The notes: generated by a model from the sequence alone, not told the origin. DNA of 64,000 bases from Paenibacillus tyrphae (GCF_027925525.1 NZ_BSDJ01000023.1:48703-112702); one strand, 5' to 3'; shown: positions 18,025 through 27,602, numbered from the stretch's first letter. Program-made: numbers and translations.

Positions 18025-19785
18025 ATGAAACGGTGGCTGTCCAAGTCGCTCAAACACAAGCTGTCCCTGCTGCTGCTGATTGCGATTGTCCTGCCGCTGC
18101 TCGCCACGGGAGCGGTTTCGTACAATATAGCGACCTCCGCCACGGAGGAGAAGGCGAAGCAATCGGGCATGAACACGCTGCGTCAAATTGCGGACAAGCT
18201 GGAGTTCGTTATACAGGACGTCGAGAACATGTCCTTGTTTATTATCGGCCAGCGGGAGGTTCAGGCGTATCTGGACAACGATCGGGAGGACGTGGCCCGC
18301 TATACGCTGAACGTCGGCTTTTTGACCAACCTGGCCTTTTCCAAAAAATACATTTCCAACATCACGATCAATTCGGCCAACGGCTATCCGCCGCTATCGA
18401 ACACGACGGTGCTTTATTCGGGCCTGCCGGACGTGCTCCGCAAACATGAGGAAATTTACCGCAACAGCACCAAGTGGTGGACCCCGCTGTACGAGAATCG
18501 GACGACGGAAGGGCTGAAGAAGGTCGTCTCCCTTGTCCGTCCGATCCGCAACGTGAACAACTTCAAGCCGCTCGGCGAGCTGTCCATCAGCTTGGACGAA
18601 GCGGAAATTGCCCGCTACTTGCAGGAGTCCGGCTGGGAAGCCAAAGGCTTCGTGCTGCTGCTGGACGCGAACAACCGGATTTTATCCGGCGGCGAGTCCG
18701 CGTGGCTGAACCGTCCGGTCAGCGAGCCGTTCCCGGACATCGGGCCGATGGCGGAGGCGAGCGGCGTGCTCAATTACGGCCAAGGCGACGGGCAAAAAAC
18801 GATTTTGTACTACACGCTACCGAGCCTGAACTGGAAGCTGGTCGGTTTCATCCCGACCGAAATCTATACGGCGCAGAACGTCTATGTACTGACGGTTACC
18901 GCGGTAGCGGTCGGCATCTCGCTGCTGCTGGCCGCCGGACTGGTGCTATATTTCATCCAGTGGGTGACGAGGCCGTTGACCCGGATGACGCAGACGATGA
19001 AGGACATCAACCCGGACGAGCCGATCCCGACGTACGAGGTGAAAAGCAGCGACGAGGTCGGCCTGCTGCTGCACAGCTACAACAAGCTCAGCGACCGGAT
19101 TCAGCGGCTGAAGGAGCAGGTGCAGCTGAACGAGGCGAAGAAAAAGGAAGCCGACATCCTCGCGCTTCAGGCGCAGATCAATCCGCACTTTTTGTACAAT
19201 ACGCTATCCTCGATCCATTGGATGGCCTTGATGAATCAGGACCGTCAGATCGCCGAAATGGTCGGGGCGCTCAGCGATTTTCTCCGGTTCAGCCTGAACA
19301 AGGGCGAGGAGTTTTGCCCCGTGCAGCAGGAGATCGCGCATGCGCAGAACTATGCGTATGTGCAGTCGATCCGCTTTCCCGGCCAATTCGAGATGGAGGT
19401 ATATATCGACCCGGCTATGCTCCAGAAGCCGATGCTTAAGCTGCTGCTCCAGCCGCTGATCGAGAACAGTCTGATCCACGGCATCCAGAAAAAACAGCAG
19501 CCCGGCTTCGTCTATGTTCACGGCGAGCTGAGCGGCGCGCGGATGAAGTTTGTCGTGGAAGATACGGGCATCGGCATCGAGGCAGACAAGCTGCGCGAAA
19601 TTCGCCGGCAGCTTGCTTGGACGGGGAATGGCGCGCCGGCGGCCAAAACGAGCTACGGCTTGCGCAACGTGCACCAGCGCCTGCTGCTGCATTACGGCAG
19701 CGAAGCGGGGCTGACGATCGACAGCGAGCCGGGCAAAGGCACCCGCGTTTCTTTTAGCATTCCGGTATTGGAGGAGCCCGCATGA
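18025..19785 (+). CDS. YesM-like sensor histidine kinase
   Basis: The 586-residue membrane kinase has TM1 (about 15-37), a Cache-like extracellular sensor (about 38-290), TM2 (about 292-314), HAMP (about 315-367), a His_kinase domain with phospho-acceptor motif INPHFLYNTLSSIHWM (near 387) and an HATPase domain with IENSLIHG, DTGIG and YGLRNVHQRL. YesM-type kinases pair with YesN-type AraC regulators to sense extracellular carbohydrate, sometimes through the neighbouring binding protein. The start is the ATG behind GGGGGA; it gives a proper N-terminal TM. The stop overlaps the next start by ATGA. Confidence 0.93.
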   Translation: MKRWLSKSLKHKLSLLLLIAIVLPLLATGAVSYNIATSATEEKAKQSGMNTLRQIADKLEFVIQDVENMSLFIIGQREVQAYLDNDREDVARYTLNVGFLTNLAFSKKYISNITINSANGYPPLSNTTVLYSGLPDVLRKHEEIYRNSTKWWTPLYENRTTEGLKKVVSLVRPIRNVNNFKPLGELSISLDEAEIARYLQESGWEAKGFVLLLDANNRILSGGESAWLNRPVSEPFPDIGPMAEASGVLNYGQGDGQKTILYYTLPSLNWKLVGFIPTEIYTAQNVYVLTVTAVAVGISLLLAAGLVLYFIQWVTRPLTRMTQTMKDINPDEPIPTYEVKSSDEVGLLLHSYNKLSDRIQRLKEQVQLNEAKKKEADILALQAQINPHFLYNTLSSIHWMALMNQDRQIAEMVGALSDFLRFSLNKGEEFCPVQQEIAHAQNYAYVQSIRFPGQFEMEVYIDPAMLQKPMLKLLLQPLIENSLIHGIQKKQQPGFVYVHGELSGARMKFVVEDTGIGIEADKLREIRRQLAWTGNGAPAAKTSYGLRNVHQRLLLHYGSEAGLTIDSEPGKGTRVSFSIPVLEEPA

Positions 19786-21317
19786 AAATTTTAATCGTAG
19801 ACGACGAAGTGATCATAAGGAACGGCCTGTGTACCGTCATCGACTGGAAAGAGCTTGGCTTGACGCTGCTTCCTCCGGCTTCGTCCGCCGAGGAGGCGCT
19901 GGCGCGCATCCCGGTGGAGAAGCCGAATATTTTGCTGACGGACATCCGCATGCAGGGAATGGACGGCATTCAGCTCGCCCACGAGGTGAAGCGGCTGCTC
20001 CCGGACACGGAAACCGTCATTCTGACGGGCTACGACGATTTTACGTACGCCCAGCAGGCGCTGCGTGAAGGAGTGACCGACTATCTGCTTAAGACAAGCC
20101 GCCCCGAGGAAATTATTAAAGCGGCGATGAAGGCAAAGCAGCGCATCATGGATAAATGGGAGAACGCCAAGCAGGAAACGATACAAACGGCGGCGCTGCG
20201 CAGCCAACTGCTGGACCGGCTGCTGATTCAGGGCGACGAGTCGTCTCTCGCGCCGGTGCAGGCCTGGTTCCGCAAAAACGGCGTGCAGCCGGACGAATCG
20301 TCCCTGGCGCCGATGCGAGTGCTGCTGCTCGCGGCCACGGGCTGGGGGGACGGAGCGCTGGCCGGTCTTCTGCTCGGCGCAGCCGAAAATATGCTCTACG
20401 AGCTGCTTCCGGCGGTAACGATGCTGAAGGCCGACCGCATCGTGCTTGTCGTGCGGGAGGAAGCCCGGGTGTCGGACTGCGGCGGCTTGGAGCGGGCTAT
20501 CGATCGGGTACGTCAGACGCTGAAATGCACGGTGTTTGCGGCGCTCGGCCGTACCGTTGCTTCGTACGGCGAGCTGCAGGCCTCTTACCGGGAAGCCGGG
20601 ACGGTATTTGCGTACCGCGGACTGCTCGGGGCCGAGGGGCTGTACACGTCCGCGGATATCGCGGACCGCTGCGGCGGCCGGACCGTCTGCTCCCAGAAGG
20701 AGGAGTCGGAGCTGGCCGCCATTCTGATGAGCAACAACGGGGCCGACCTGCGGCATTGGGTGAACCGGAAGGTGCGGGAGCAGCTCGAAGATCCGGCGGC
20801 CACGCCGTCTTCGGTGCAGGCGTTTCTGCAATCGATGGTCATTGCCGGCCACCGCTGGCTGGAGCGGTCGCAGGGCGGCGGGAAGCCGGAGGCGGCCCTC
20901 CATACGTTCGAGGTCGATTCGCGCGCCGAGGACGAAGTGTTCAAGCTGCTGTCCTCGGTGATGGCGGCGTTCCACGAGGCGATTGCCGACAAGCCCTTTG
21001 CTTATATTCAAAAATCGATCGCCTACATCAAGGAGTATCTGGATCAAAGCTTGTCGCTGCAGCAGGTAGCCAAATTCGTTCACTTGAACCCGAACCACTT
21101 CAGCGAAGTGTTCAAGCGGGAGACGGGGCTGAACTATATCGAATTCGTCACGCGGGAGCGGATGCGGCGGGCCGCGGAAATTTTGCAGGAGTCGCAGGCG
21201 AAAATCAGCGAAGTGGCGGGCCGGGTCGGCTATGAGGACATCAAATATTTCAGCCAGCAGTTCAAAAAGCATACCGGACAGACGCCGTCGGAATTCAGGC
21301 AATCGGTCAAAGACTGA
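19782..21317 (+). CDS. YesN-like response regulator with AraC DNA-binding domain
   Basis: The 511-residue cytoplasmic protein has an N-terminal receiver domain (acidic pair Asp7/Asp8, phospho-acceptor Asp54 in LLTDIRM, conserved Lys in LLKTSRPEE), a long central linker domain, and a C-terminal AraC-type double helix-turn-helix (about 407-508, with LQQVAKFVHLNPNHFSEVFK and IKYFSQQFKKHTGQTPSEFR). The 4-bp ATGA overlap with the kinase gene implies translational coupling. The likely targets are the sugar-transporter promoter about 60 bp downstream and the catabolic genes behind it. Confidence 0.94.
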   Translation: MKILIVDDEVIIRNGLCTVIDWKELGLTLLPPASSAEEALARIPVEKPNILLTDIRMQGMDGIQLAHEVKRLLPDTETVILTGYDDFTYAQQALREGVTDYLLKTSRPEEIIKAAMKAKQRIMDKWENAKQETIQTAALRSQLLDRLLIQGDESSLAPVQAWFRKNGVQPDESSLAPMRVLLLAATGWGDGALAGLLLGAAENMLYELLPAVTMLKADRIVLVVREEARVSDCGGLERAIDRVRQTLKCTVFAALGRTVASYGELQASYREAGTVFAYRGLLGAEGLYTSADIADRCGGRTVCSQKEESELAAILMSNNGADLRHWVNRKVREQLEDPAATPSSVQAFLQSMVIAGHRWLERSQGGGKPEAALHTFEVDSRAEDEVFKLLSSVMAAFHEAIADKPFAYIQKSIAYIKEYLDQSLSLQQVAKFVHLNPNHFSEVFKRETGLNYIEFVTRERMRRAAEILQESQAKISEVAGRVGYEDIKYFSQQFKKHTGQTPSEFRQSVKD

Positions 21318-21350
21318 ATTTTTTCCACCCTAAGGCCGAAATCTCTCCCG

Positions 21351-21380
21351 TTACGTATTCCGGGGATTGTCCCCTATACT
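21351..21380 (+). promoter_or_regulatory. Putative promoter with palindromic spacer before the sugar-binding protein gene
   Basis: TTACGT and TATACT are 18 bp apart. The spacer holds GGGGATTGTCCCC (21362-21374), a 5-bp inverted repeat that could be an operator. Confidence 0.45.
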
Positions 21381-21416
21381 GAAGCAGTACACACATACAC
21401 AAGGAGGGTTCGTAAG

Positions 21417-22757
21417 ATGAACAAAGCGGCTACAACGGGAGTCCTGTTGACCCTCTCGCTTTCGCTTCTCGCCGGCTGCGGCTCGGGTGGGGATCAAGCG
21501 GGCACAGGCGGCAGCGCGGGCGGAGATAAAGGAAAAGCGTCCGATAAAGTAAAGCTTTCGCTCTGGCATAACTTCACCGGCGACGATCTCCGTGCCAAAA
21601 CGATGCGGGGGATCATGGAGCAGTACAAGAAGGATCACCCGAACGTGGAATTGGATATTCAGGGCATTCCGCCCGATGGTTACAGAGCCCGTTTGAAAAC
21701 GGTTGCGGCGGCGAACGAAATGCCAGACTTGTTTGTGATGTGGCCGGGCGTCATGACCAAGGAATTTGCCGGAGGCGATCTGCTTCAGCCGATCAACCCG
21801 CTGCTGGATAGCAAGGCGGATTGGAAGAACGGCTTCCTGCCGGGCGCCTTCGACGATTTCACGCTGAACGGCAACATTTATGCCGCTCCGATGGGGCTGT
21901 CGCCGACGTCGATTTTATACTACAACAAAGCCATGTTCGATAAACACAATGTCAAGCCGCCAAAAACGTGGGACGACATGATAAGCCTGGTTGAAACGTT
22001 CAAGAAACAAAAAATAACGCCGATCGCGCTCGGCAACAAAGCGGCTTGGCTGGCCCAGTCCAGTATTTTGAGCTCCTTGGCCGACCGCGTGACGGGAACG
22101 GAATGGTTCCTGAACGCAGCCGAACAAAAAGGCGCGAAGTTCACCGATCCGGAATTCGTTCAGGCGCTGACATACTTGCAGCAGCTTGGCAAAGCCGGCG
22201 CGTTCCAAGACGGCTTCAACAGTATCGACAACACGCAGATGGAGCAAATGTTCGCGCAAGGCAAAGCGGCGATGATGATCGACGGCGGCTGGGCGCTGAC
22301 GAACCTTGCGGCCAATGCGTCCAAAGAAGTGCTGGACGGCATGGACGTGACGGTGCTGCCTTCCGTTCCGAACGGCAAAGGCGATCCGAACTCGATTGCC
22401 GGCGTCGTCGGAACCGGTCTCGGCATGAGCAAGAAGACGTCCGGCGCAAGCAAAGAGGCGGCGTACGAGCTGATCTACGCCATGTCCGGCCCGGCAGCGC
22501 AGAAGGCGACGCTGGAAAGCAACCAGCTCGTCAGCTACAAGGTCGATCTCGACACAAGCAAGGTATCCTCGCTGTTCGCCAAAGTCCACAACATGGTAGG
22601 CACCGTGAAACGGACGCCTGTTTATGACGGACGCTTGAGCTCGGCCGCAGCCGATGTCGTGAACAACGGCTTGCAGGAGCTGCTCATGGGCGCCAAGCCC
22701 GAAGATATAGCGAAGAAAATTCAAGACGCGCAAGCCAAATCGGTCGGCGCAAAATAA
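21417..22757 (+). CDS. Sugar ABC transporter substrate-binding lipoprotein (family 1)
   Basis: The 446-residue product carries a lipoprotein signal ending LLAGC (Cys21) and then a mature SBP_bac_1-type domain with VKLSLWHNFTGDD, MPDLFVMWPG, YYNKAMFDKHNVKPPKTWDDM and AAMMIDGGWAL. It should capture an oligosaccharide or monosaccharide outside the membrane for the two permeases that follow. The start ATG follows AAGGAGGG. No ATPase gene is in the operon, so a shared MsmX-type ATPase encoded elsewhere is probably used, as is usual for such Firmicute importers. Confidence 0.94.
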   Translation: MNKAATTGVLLTLSLSLLAGCGSGGDQAGTGGSAGGDKGKASDKVKLSLWHNFTGDDLRAKTMRGIMEQYKKDHPNVELDIQGIPPDGYRARLKTVAAANEMPDLFVMWPGVMTKEFAGGDLLQPINPLLDSKADWKNGFLPGAFDDFTLNGNIYAAPMGLSPTSILYYNKAMFDKHNVKPPKTWDDMISLVETFKKQKITPIALGNKAAWLAQSSILSSLADRVTGTEWFLNAAEQKGAKFTDPEFVQALTYLQQLGKAGAFQDGFNSIDNTQMEQMFAQGKAAMMIDGGWALTNLAANASKEVLDGMDVTVLPSVPNGKGDPNSIAGVVGTGLGMSKKTSGASKEAAYELIYAMSGPAAQKATLESNQLVSYKVDLDTSKVSSLFAKVHNMVGTVKRTPVYDGRLSSAAADVVNNGLQELLMGAKPEDIAKKIQDAQAKSVGAK

Positions 22758-22826
22758 GATGGGCCGCGCGATTCCAGCTCTTCACCGGGGCTGGAATCGC
22801 CAGTTCCGGAAGAAGGAGGGGATTCC

Positions 22827-23702
22827 ATGACGGCAGCGGCACGTATTCGAGGGTTTATTGCGATAGGTCTTCTCCCGGCCACGCTGATTTTCGTCTTTTT
22901 CGCGATTATACCGATTTTCTGGTCTGCGTATTATGGCTTTTTCGATTGGAAAGGCATCGGGGCTGCGAAGTTCATCGGCTTCGACAACTATGTGGAAGTA
23001 ATCCGCGACCCGATTTTCTGGCTTTCGTTTAAAAACAACATGCTGATCGTCGCCGCTTCGGTGTTCGGTCAAATTCCGATCGCGCTTATTCTGGCGCTTG
23101 TGCTTACAAGCAGCTCGCTCTTTCAGCGGATGATCCGCGCTTCGGTATTTATGCCGATGGTGCTTTCCTCGGTTGTCGTGGGGATCATTTGGAGCTACAT
23201 TTACCACCCGCAAATCGGCATTTTGAACTTCCTGCTCGATGCCCTCGGCCTCGAATCCTGGAAGATGCAATGGTTATCCGATCCGAAAATATCCATGTAT
23301 ATGCTCATGATCCCGATTATTTGGAACTACATCGGGCCGTACATGATTATGTTTATCGCCGCGCTGCAAAATATTTCCCCGGAAATTGACGACGCTTCGC
23401 GAATCGACGGTGTCGGGCCGGTGCGGAAATTGTTCTCGATCACCCTGCCGATGATTTGGGATACGATCAAGGTTGCCGTCGTACTCTGCATCTCGGGCAG
23501 CTTGAAGGCCTTCGACCTGATCTACGTTATGACAAACGGAGGACCGGCGCACTCGACCGAGCTGCTCGCTTCGTATATGTACAACAACACATTCAACGTC
23601 TTCCGCTTCGGCTACGGCAGCGCCGTCTCGACCGCGATCATTATTCTCAGCCTGTTGTTGATCTTGGGAAGCCAATACCTCATGAAACGCAATTACCGAT
23701 AA
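22827..23702 (+). CDS. Sugar ABC transporter permease (MalF/UgpA type)
   Basis: The 291-residue inner-membrane permease has six hydrophobic segments and the cytoplasmic coupling (EAA) loop EIDDASRIDGVGPVRKLFSITLPM. The first TM and the strand IPIFWSAYYGFFDW are typical of the first permease of CUT1-type importers. GGAGG precedes the ATG. It sits between the binding-protein gene and the second permease gene, 19 bp from the latter. Confidence 0.94.
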   Translation: MTAAARIRGFIAIGLLPATLIFVFFAIIPIFWSAYYGFFDWKGIGAAKFIGFDNYVEVIRDPIFWLSFKNNMLIVAASVFGQIPIALILALVLTSSSLFQRMIRASVFMPMVLSSVVVGIIWSYIYHPQIGILNFLLDALGLESWKMQWLSDPKISMYMLMIPIIWNYIGPYMIMFIAALQNISPEIDDASRIDGVGPVRKLFSITLPMIWDTIKVAVVLCISGSLKAFDLIYVMTNGGPAHSTELLASYMYNNTFNVFRFGYGSAVSTAIIILSLLLILGSQYLMKRNYR

Positions 23703-23721
23703 TGGAAAGGAGGGACCCGTC

Positions 23722-24591
23722 ATGGAACAAGCTTTGTCAGTAAAAACGGGAAGCGCCGCGGGCAAAGCCGGGGCAAAATGGAACCGCGGGCTTATTAATG
23801 TCCTGCTCACGCTTTATGCCCTCGTTACGCTTTATCCTCTGTTCTGGCTGTTCGTCAGCTCTTTTAAAACGAATGAAGAGTTTCACTCCAAGCCGTTCTC
23901 CTTGCCGGAGGTATGGCAGTGGGACAACTTTGTACGGGCTTGGGAAGTATCGGCGATGGGAACGTCGCTTGTCAACTCGACCATCGTTACCGTCTTGTCG
24001 TTGATTTTGACACTGGTGCTCGGCGCGCTGGCGGCTTATGTACTGGCACGCTTTGATTTTAAGCTGAAGCCTTTGTTCATGGGCTTGTTCTTGCTCGGCA
24101 TGCTCATTCCGATTCACAGCACGCTTGTGCCGCTCTTTGTCCTGATGAAAAAAGTCAAGCTGCTTGATACGTACGCGGCGCTCGTGTTTCCTTATACGGC
24201 GTTTGAGCTGCCGCTTGCGATCTTCGTCGTCGCGGCGTACTTGACCGCAATTCCGAAAGAGATTGAGGAAGCCGCGCTGATAGACGGCACAGGGTATTGG
24301 GGCATCTTCTTCCGCATGATGCTGCCGCTCAGCCTGCCAGCCTTGTCGACCATAGCGATTCTTGGCTTTTTGCGGTTTTGGAACGACTTCGCGTTCGCGC
24401 TCGTCTTTATCAGCAAGCCCGCTTTAAAAACGATTCCGCTCAGCTTGTCCGTCTTTGCCACCGGGTATGCGACCGACTACAAGCTGACGATGGCTGCGAT
24501 GTCGATCGCGGTGCTGCCGACCATTATCGTCTACCTGCTGTTCCAGGAGCAGATCATGAAAGGGATGACGGCCGGGGCGGTCAAGGGATAA
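23722..24591 (+). CDS. Sugar ABC transporter permease (MalG/AraQ type)
   Basis: The 289-residue permease has six hydrophobic segments and the EAA loop EIEEAALIDGTGYWGIFFRMM, followed by LPLSLPALSTIAILGFLRFWNDF, the usual C-terminal motif of the second CUT1 permease. It pairs with the preceding permease to form the channel. AAAGGAGGG precedes the ATG. A separate promoter candidate follows the gene, before the catabolic genes. Confidence 0.94.
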   Translation: MEQALSVKTGSAAGKAGAKWNRGLINVLLTLYALVTLYPLFWLFVSSFKTNEEFHSKPFSLPEVWQWDNFVRAWEVSAMGTSLVNSTIVTVLSLILTLVLGALAAYVLARFDFKLKPLFMGLFLLGMLIPIHSTLVPLFVLMKKVKLLDTYAALVFPYTAFELPLAIFVVAAYLTAIPKEIEEAALIDGTGYWGIFFRMMLPLSLPALSTIAILGFLRFWNDFAFALVFISKPALKTIPLSLSVFATGYATDYKLTMAAMSIAVLPTIIVYLLFQEQIMKGMTAGAVKG

Positions 24592-24622
24592 ATTGATCTC
24601 ATGCGGGGAGAAATATTTGCAA

Positions 24623-24651
24623 TTCACAGACTTGGACAAATGTGGTAGTAT
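24623..24651 (+). promoter_or_regulatory. Putative internal promoter before the catabolic genes
   Basis: TTCACA, a 17-bp spacer and TAGTAT (preceded by TGTGG) lie 25 bp before the dehydrogenase start. Confidence 0.5.
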
Positions 24652-24675
24652 CCGGGTGGAGAGAGGGGGATCAGC

Positions 24676-25734
24676 ATGGCTGGTTTGAAAGTAGCTGTGA
24701 TTGGCGCAGGTTCAATTTCGGAAATGCATTTAACTTCGTACCAAAATCATCCCGAAGTAGAGCTCGTCGCCGTCTGCGACCTGGTGGAAGAACGGGCGCG
24801 GCAGGCCGCCGACAAGTTCGGCGCGAAAAAGGTGTACACCGATTACCGCGAGCTTCTCGCGGACCCGGAAGTGGAAGCGGTCAGCATCTGCACCTGGAAC
24901 AACTCTCATGGTGAGATCAGCATCGCGGCGCTCGAAGCGGGCAAGCATGTACTGTGTGAAAAGCCGCTGTGCACGACCGTCGATAAGGCGCTCGAGGTGG
25001 AAGCGGCGGTTCGCCGGAGCGGCAAGCTGCTGCAGGTCGGCTTCGTGCGCCGGTACGGGACGAATACCAAGGTGCTGAAAAAGTTCATCGACGCGGGCGA
25101 GCTCGGCGAGATCTATTATGCGAAAGCGTCCTATCTGCGGCGCCTCGGCAATCCGGGCGGTTGGTTCTCGGACATCGAGCGTTCGGGCGGCGGGCCGCTG
25201 CTCGATATCGGCGTGCATGTGATTGATCTGTGCTGGTACTTGATGGGCCGTCCGAAAGTGAAATCGGTGACGGGCAATACGTACAAGAAGCTCGGCAACC
25301 GCTCGAACGTGCAAAACTTGAGCTATTATCAGGCCGCGGACTTCGACGCTTCCAAAAACACCGTCGAGGATATGGCGAATGCTTTGATCCGTTTCGAGAA
25401 CGGCGCTTCGCTGATGGTGGACGTCAGCTTTACGCTGCATGCGAAGAGCAACGAGGTGGCCGTGAAAATATTCGGCGAGCGGGGCGGCGCGGAGGTCGAG
25501 CCAGACTTTACGATCGTCGCGGAAAAGCACGATACGATTTTGAACGTGACGCCGCAGATCGACAATGCGAGCTTTGATTTTATGGCAAGCTTCCAGAACG
25601 AAATCAATACCTTCGTCGACTGCTGTCTCGGACGGGCCGAACTGATCAGTCCGGTCGAAGACGGCGTAGAGCTGACCAAGATTATCTCCGGCATCTACGA
25701 GTCGAGCGAAAAAGGCATCGAAATTCAATTCTAA
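24676..25734 (+). CDS. Gfo/Idh/MocA-family NAD(P)-dependent dehydrogenase
   Basis: The 352-residue product has an N-terminal Rossmann fold (VAVIGAGSISEMH), the cofactor-edge acidic residue in AVCDLVEERA, the family EKPLCTT motif with the catalytic lysine, and a C-terminal Gfo/Idh/MocA domain with GGGPLLDIGVHVIDLCWYLMG. Such enzymes oxidise sugars or inositols, often to keto-sugars. The presence of two TIM-barrel isomerase genes behind it fits a pathway that oxidises, epimerises and possibly re-reduces the imported sugar. RBS is GAGAGGGGG. Confidence 0.93.
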   Translation: MAGLKVAVIGAGSISEMHLTSYQNHPEVELVAVCDLVEERARQAADKFGAKKVYTDYRELLADPEVEAVSICTWNNSHGEISIAALEAGKHVLCEKPLCTTVDKALEVEAAVRRSGKLLQVGFVRRYGTNTKVLKKFIDAGELGEIYYAKASYLRRLGNPGGWFSDIERSGGGPLLDIGVHVIDLCWYLMGRPKVKSVTGNTYKKLGNRSNVQNLSYYQAADFDASKNTVEDMANALIRFENGASLMVDVSFTLHAKSNEVAVKIFGERGGAEVEPDFTIVAEKHDTILNVTPQIDNASFDFMASFQNEINTFVDCCLGRAELISPVEDGVELTKIISGIYESSEKGIEIQF

Positions 25735-25738
25735 AACC

Positions 25739-25808
25739 AAGTCCGGTGAATGGGCGCGCTACGCGGGTGGAAGAAAGGTCCGCCGGCTCCGCTTCGTTCA
25801 CCGGACTT
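25739..25808 (+). promoter_or_regulatory. Intercistronic long stem-loop
   Basis: AAGTCCGGTGAA and TTCACCGGACTT are perfect 12-bp inverted repeats around a 46-nt GC-rich loop. There is no T-run downstream, so it is more likely an RNA-stability or processing element than a terminator. Confidence 0.55.
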
Positions 25809-25830
25809 CTGAATATGGAGGAGAGCGGAG

Positions 25831-26706
25831 ATGAAATTGACGAATAAAATCGGCGTCATCGTCGACAGTTTCGGTATCGGGGTTCGCGAAGGACTGCGCA
25901 AGGCGAAGGAGGTCGGCGCCGACGGCGTACAGATTTACGCTGTTAGCGGGGAGATGGACCCGGCGGCACTGACGGCGGAGGCCAGACGCGAGTTGAAAGC
26001 ATACATCGCTTCGCTGGGGCTTGAAATTTCCGCGCTTTGCGGCGATCTGGGCGGGCACGGCTTTCAGGACGGCACGGCCAACCCGGCGAAGGTCGAGAAG
26101 TCGAAGCGCATTCTCGATCTGGCGCTCGATCTCGGCACCAACATCGTAACGACCCATATCGGCATTGTGCCCGAGGATACGAGCGGCGAAGTATACCACA
26201 ACATGCAGACAGCCTGCGAGGCGCTCGGACAGTATGCCAAGAGCTGTGGCGCATATTTTGCCATCGAGACCGGCCCGGAGCGGTCCGCTCATCTGAAAAG
26301 CTTCTTGGATACGCTCAGTACGAACGGCGTCTCGGTGAACTTCGATCCGGCGAACATGGTCATGGTTACGGGAGACGACCCGGTGGAGGGCGTGCGGCTG
26401 CTTAAGGATTATATCGTCCATACGCATGTGAAGGACGGCATCCGGTTCCGCGAGGTGGACCCGCGCGAGGTGTACGGCGCGCTCGGCTTCGAGCCGATGG
26501 ATCATGGCAAAATCGCGCAGATGGTCACATCCGGCGAAATTTTCAAGGAAGTGCCGCTCGGTGAAGGGAAGGTGCCGTTCGACGCTTATTTTGCCGCGCT
26601 ACAGGAGATCGGTTATCAAGGATATTTGACGATCGAGCGCGAAGTCGGCGTACAGCCAGAAGTGGACATTCGGCTCGCGGTCGATTTTATTCGCCGCTAT
26701 AAATAA
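25831..26706 (+). CDS. Sugar phosphate isomerase/epimerase (xylose-isomerase-like TIM barrel)
   Basis: The 291-residue cytoplasmic protein has the AP-endonuclease-2 / xylose-isomerase-like barrel, with metal-ligand-type residues in TTHIGIVP, FAIETGPE, VNFDPANM, VHTHVKDG and LTIEREVG. It follows the dehydrogenase gene, separated by a long stem-loop. Enzymes of this group act on keto- or inositol-derived intermediates; the substrate is not evident. The ATG follows GGAGG and GCGGAG. Confidence 0.9.
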   Translation: MKLTNKIGVIVDSFGIGVREGLRKAKEVGADGVQIYAVSGEMDPAALTAEARRELKAYIASLGLEISALCGDLGGHGFQDGTANPAKVEKSKRILDLALDLGTNIVTTHIGIVPEDTSGEVYHNMQTACEALGQYAKSCGAYFAIETGPERSAHLKSFLDTLSTNGVSVNFDPANMVMVTGDDPVEGVRLLKDYIVHTHVKDGIRFREVDPREVYGALGFEPMDHGKIAQMVTSGEIFKEVPLGEGKVPFDAYFAALQEIGYQGYLTIEREVGVQPEVDIRLAVDFIRRYK

Positions 26707-26756
26707 CGAACGAGGACAATGGAAACCCGAGGGATAACAGCAGAGGAGCGACGAGC

Positions 26757-27599
26757 ATGAAAATTGCGCTGAGCGTATGGAGCGTTCATTCTTATTTCAA
26801 CAGCGGCGAGTGGTCGCATGCGGATTTGGCTGAATTTGTGGCCCTCGAGACGAAAGCGACTGGCATCGAGGTGCTAACGCGGTATTGGAAGCCGGAGGAG
26901 CTGGAAAGCTTCCGCGCTGCGCTCGACCACCATCAATTGCAAGTAGCCGCAATCGGGGCGTCGAACAACTTCTCCTATAGCGATCCGGTCAAACGAACGG
27001 AGCAGGTTCGCGAGATTATGGGCGCGATCGATTTGGCCCGGACGCTGGGCACCTGCATCGTTCGTGTATTCGCCGGCGACGTTCCGCCGGACGGCAGCTC
27101 TTATGACGAGGTCAAAGGCTGGATCATCGAAGGGCTGCGGGAAGCCGCCGGGTACGCTGCGGAGAAGGACGTTCTGCTGTGCCTGGAGAACCACGGCGTA
27201 TTCGCCGGGAAGGCCGATCAGGTGCTCGGCATCTTGCAGGAAGTGAACTCGCCGTTCCTGCGCAGCACGTTCGATACGGGGAACTTTCTGCTCGTGAACG
27301 AGCATCCGGGAGAAGCGCTGGAGACGCTGCATACGCAAGTCGCCCATGTGCACTTCAAGGACTTCGTCCGCGTGGACGAGCATTACGAAGGCCGTTCATA
27401 TCAAGCCTTGTCCGGCGACCGGTTTGCCGGGCGCATCGCCGGCGAAGGCAGCATCGATCTGAACAGCCTGATGACAAGGCTGCGTCAAGCGGACTACGAC
27501 GGCTGGCTGACCGTCGAGTACGAAGGCGACGACGAGCAAAAATTCGGCGCTACCCGTTCGGTCGCAAACCTGGACCGAATTTTATCTACTATTATATAA
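26757..27599 (+). CDS. Sugar phosphate isomerase/epimerase (second TIM-barrel protein)
   Basis: The 280-residue product is a second xylose-isomerase-like TIM barrel, with LCLENHGVF, STFDTGNFLLVNE, HVHFKDFVR and LTVEYEGDDEQ as the metal-site strands. It shares the fold with the preceding protein but only limited sequence, so the two likely catalyse different steps of one pathway. AGAGGAG precedes the ATG. It is the last gene of the carbohydrate module and its stop codon abuts the long nested inverted repeat. Confidence 0.9.
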   Translation: MKIALSVWSVHSYFNSGEWSHADLAEFVALETKATGIEVLTRYWKPEELESFRAALDHHQLQVAAIGASNNFSYSDPVKRTEQVREIMGAIDLARTLGTCIVRVFAGDVPPDGSSYDEVKGWIIEGLREAAGYAAEKDVLLCLENHGVFAGKADQVLGILQEVNSPFLRSTFDTGNFLLVNEHPGEALETLHTQVAHVHFKDFVRVDEHYEGRSYQALSGDRFAGRIAGEGSIDLNSLMTRLRQADYDGWLTVEYEGDDEQKFGATRSVANLDRILSTII

Positions 27600-27602
27600 A
27601 CG

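Noticed and set aside
19791..21302. 503-residue open frame antisense to the YesN-like gene
   Set aside because: It has no ribosome-binding site or domain and is very rich in Arg, His and Leu; the opposite strand is a clear response regulator.
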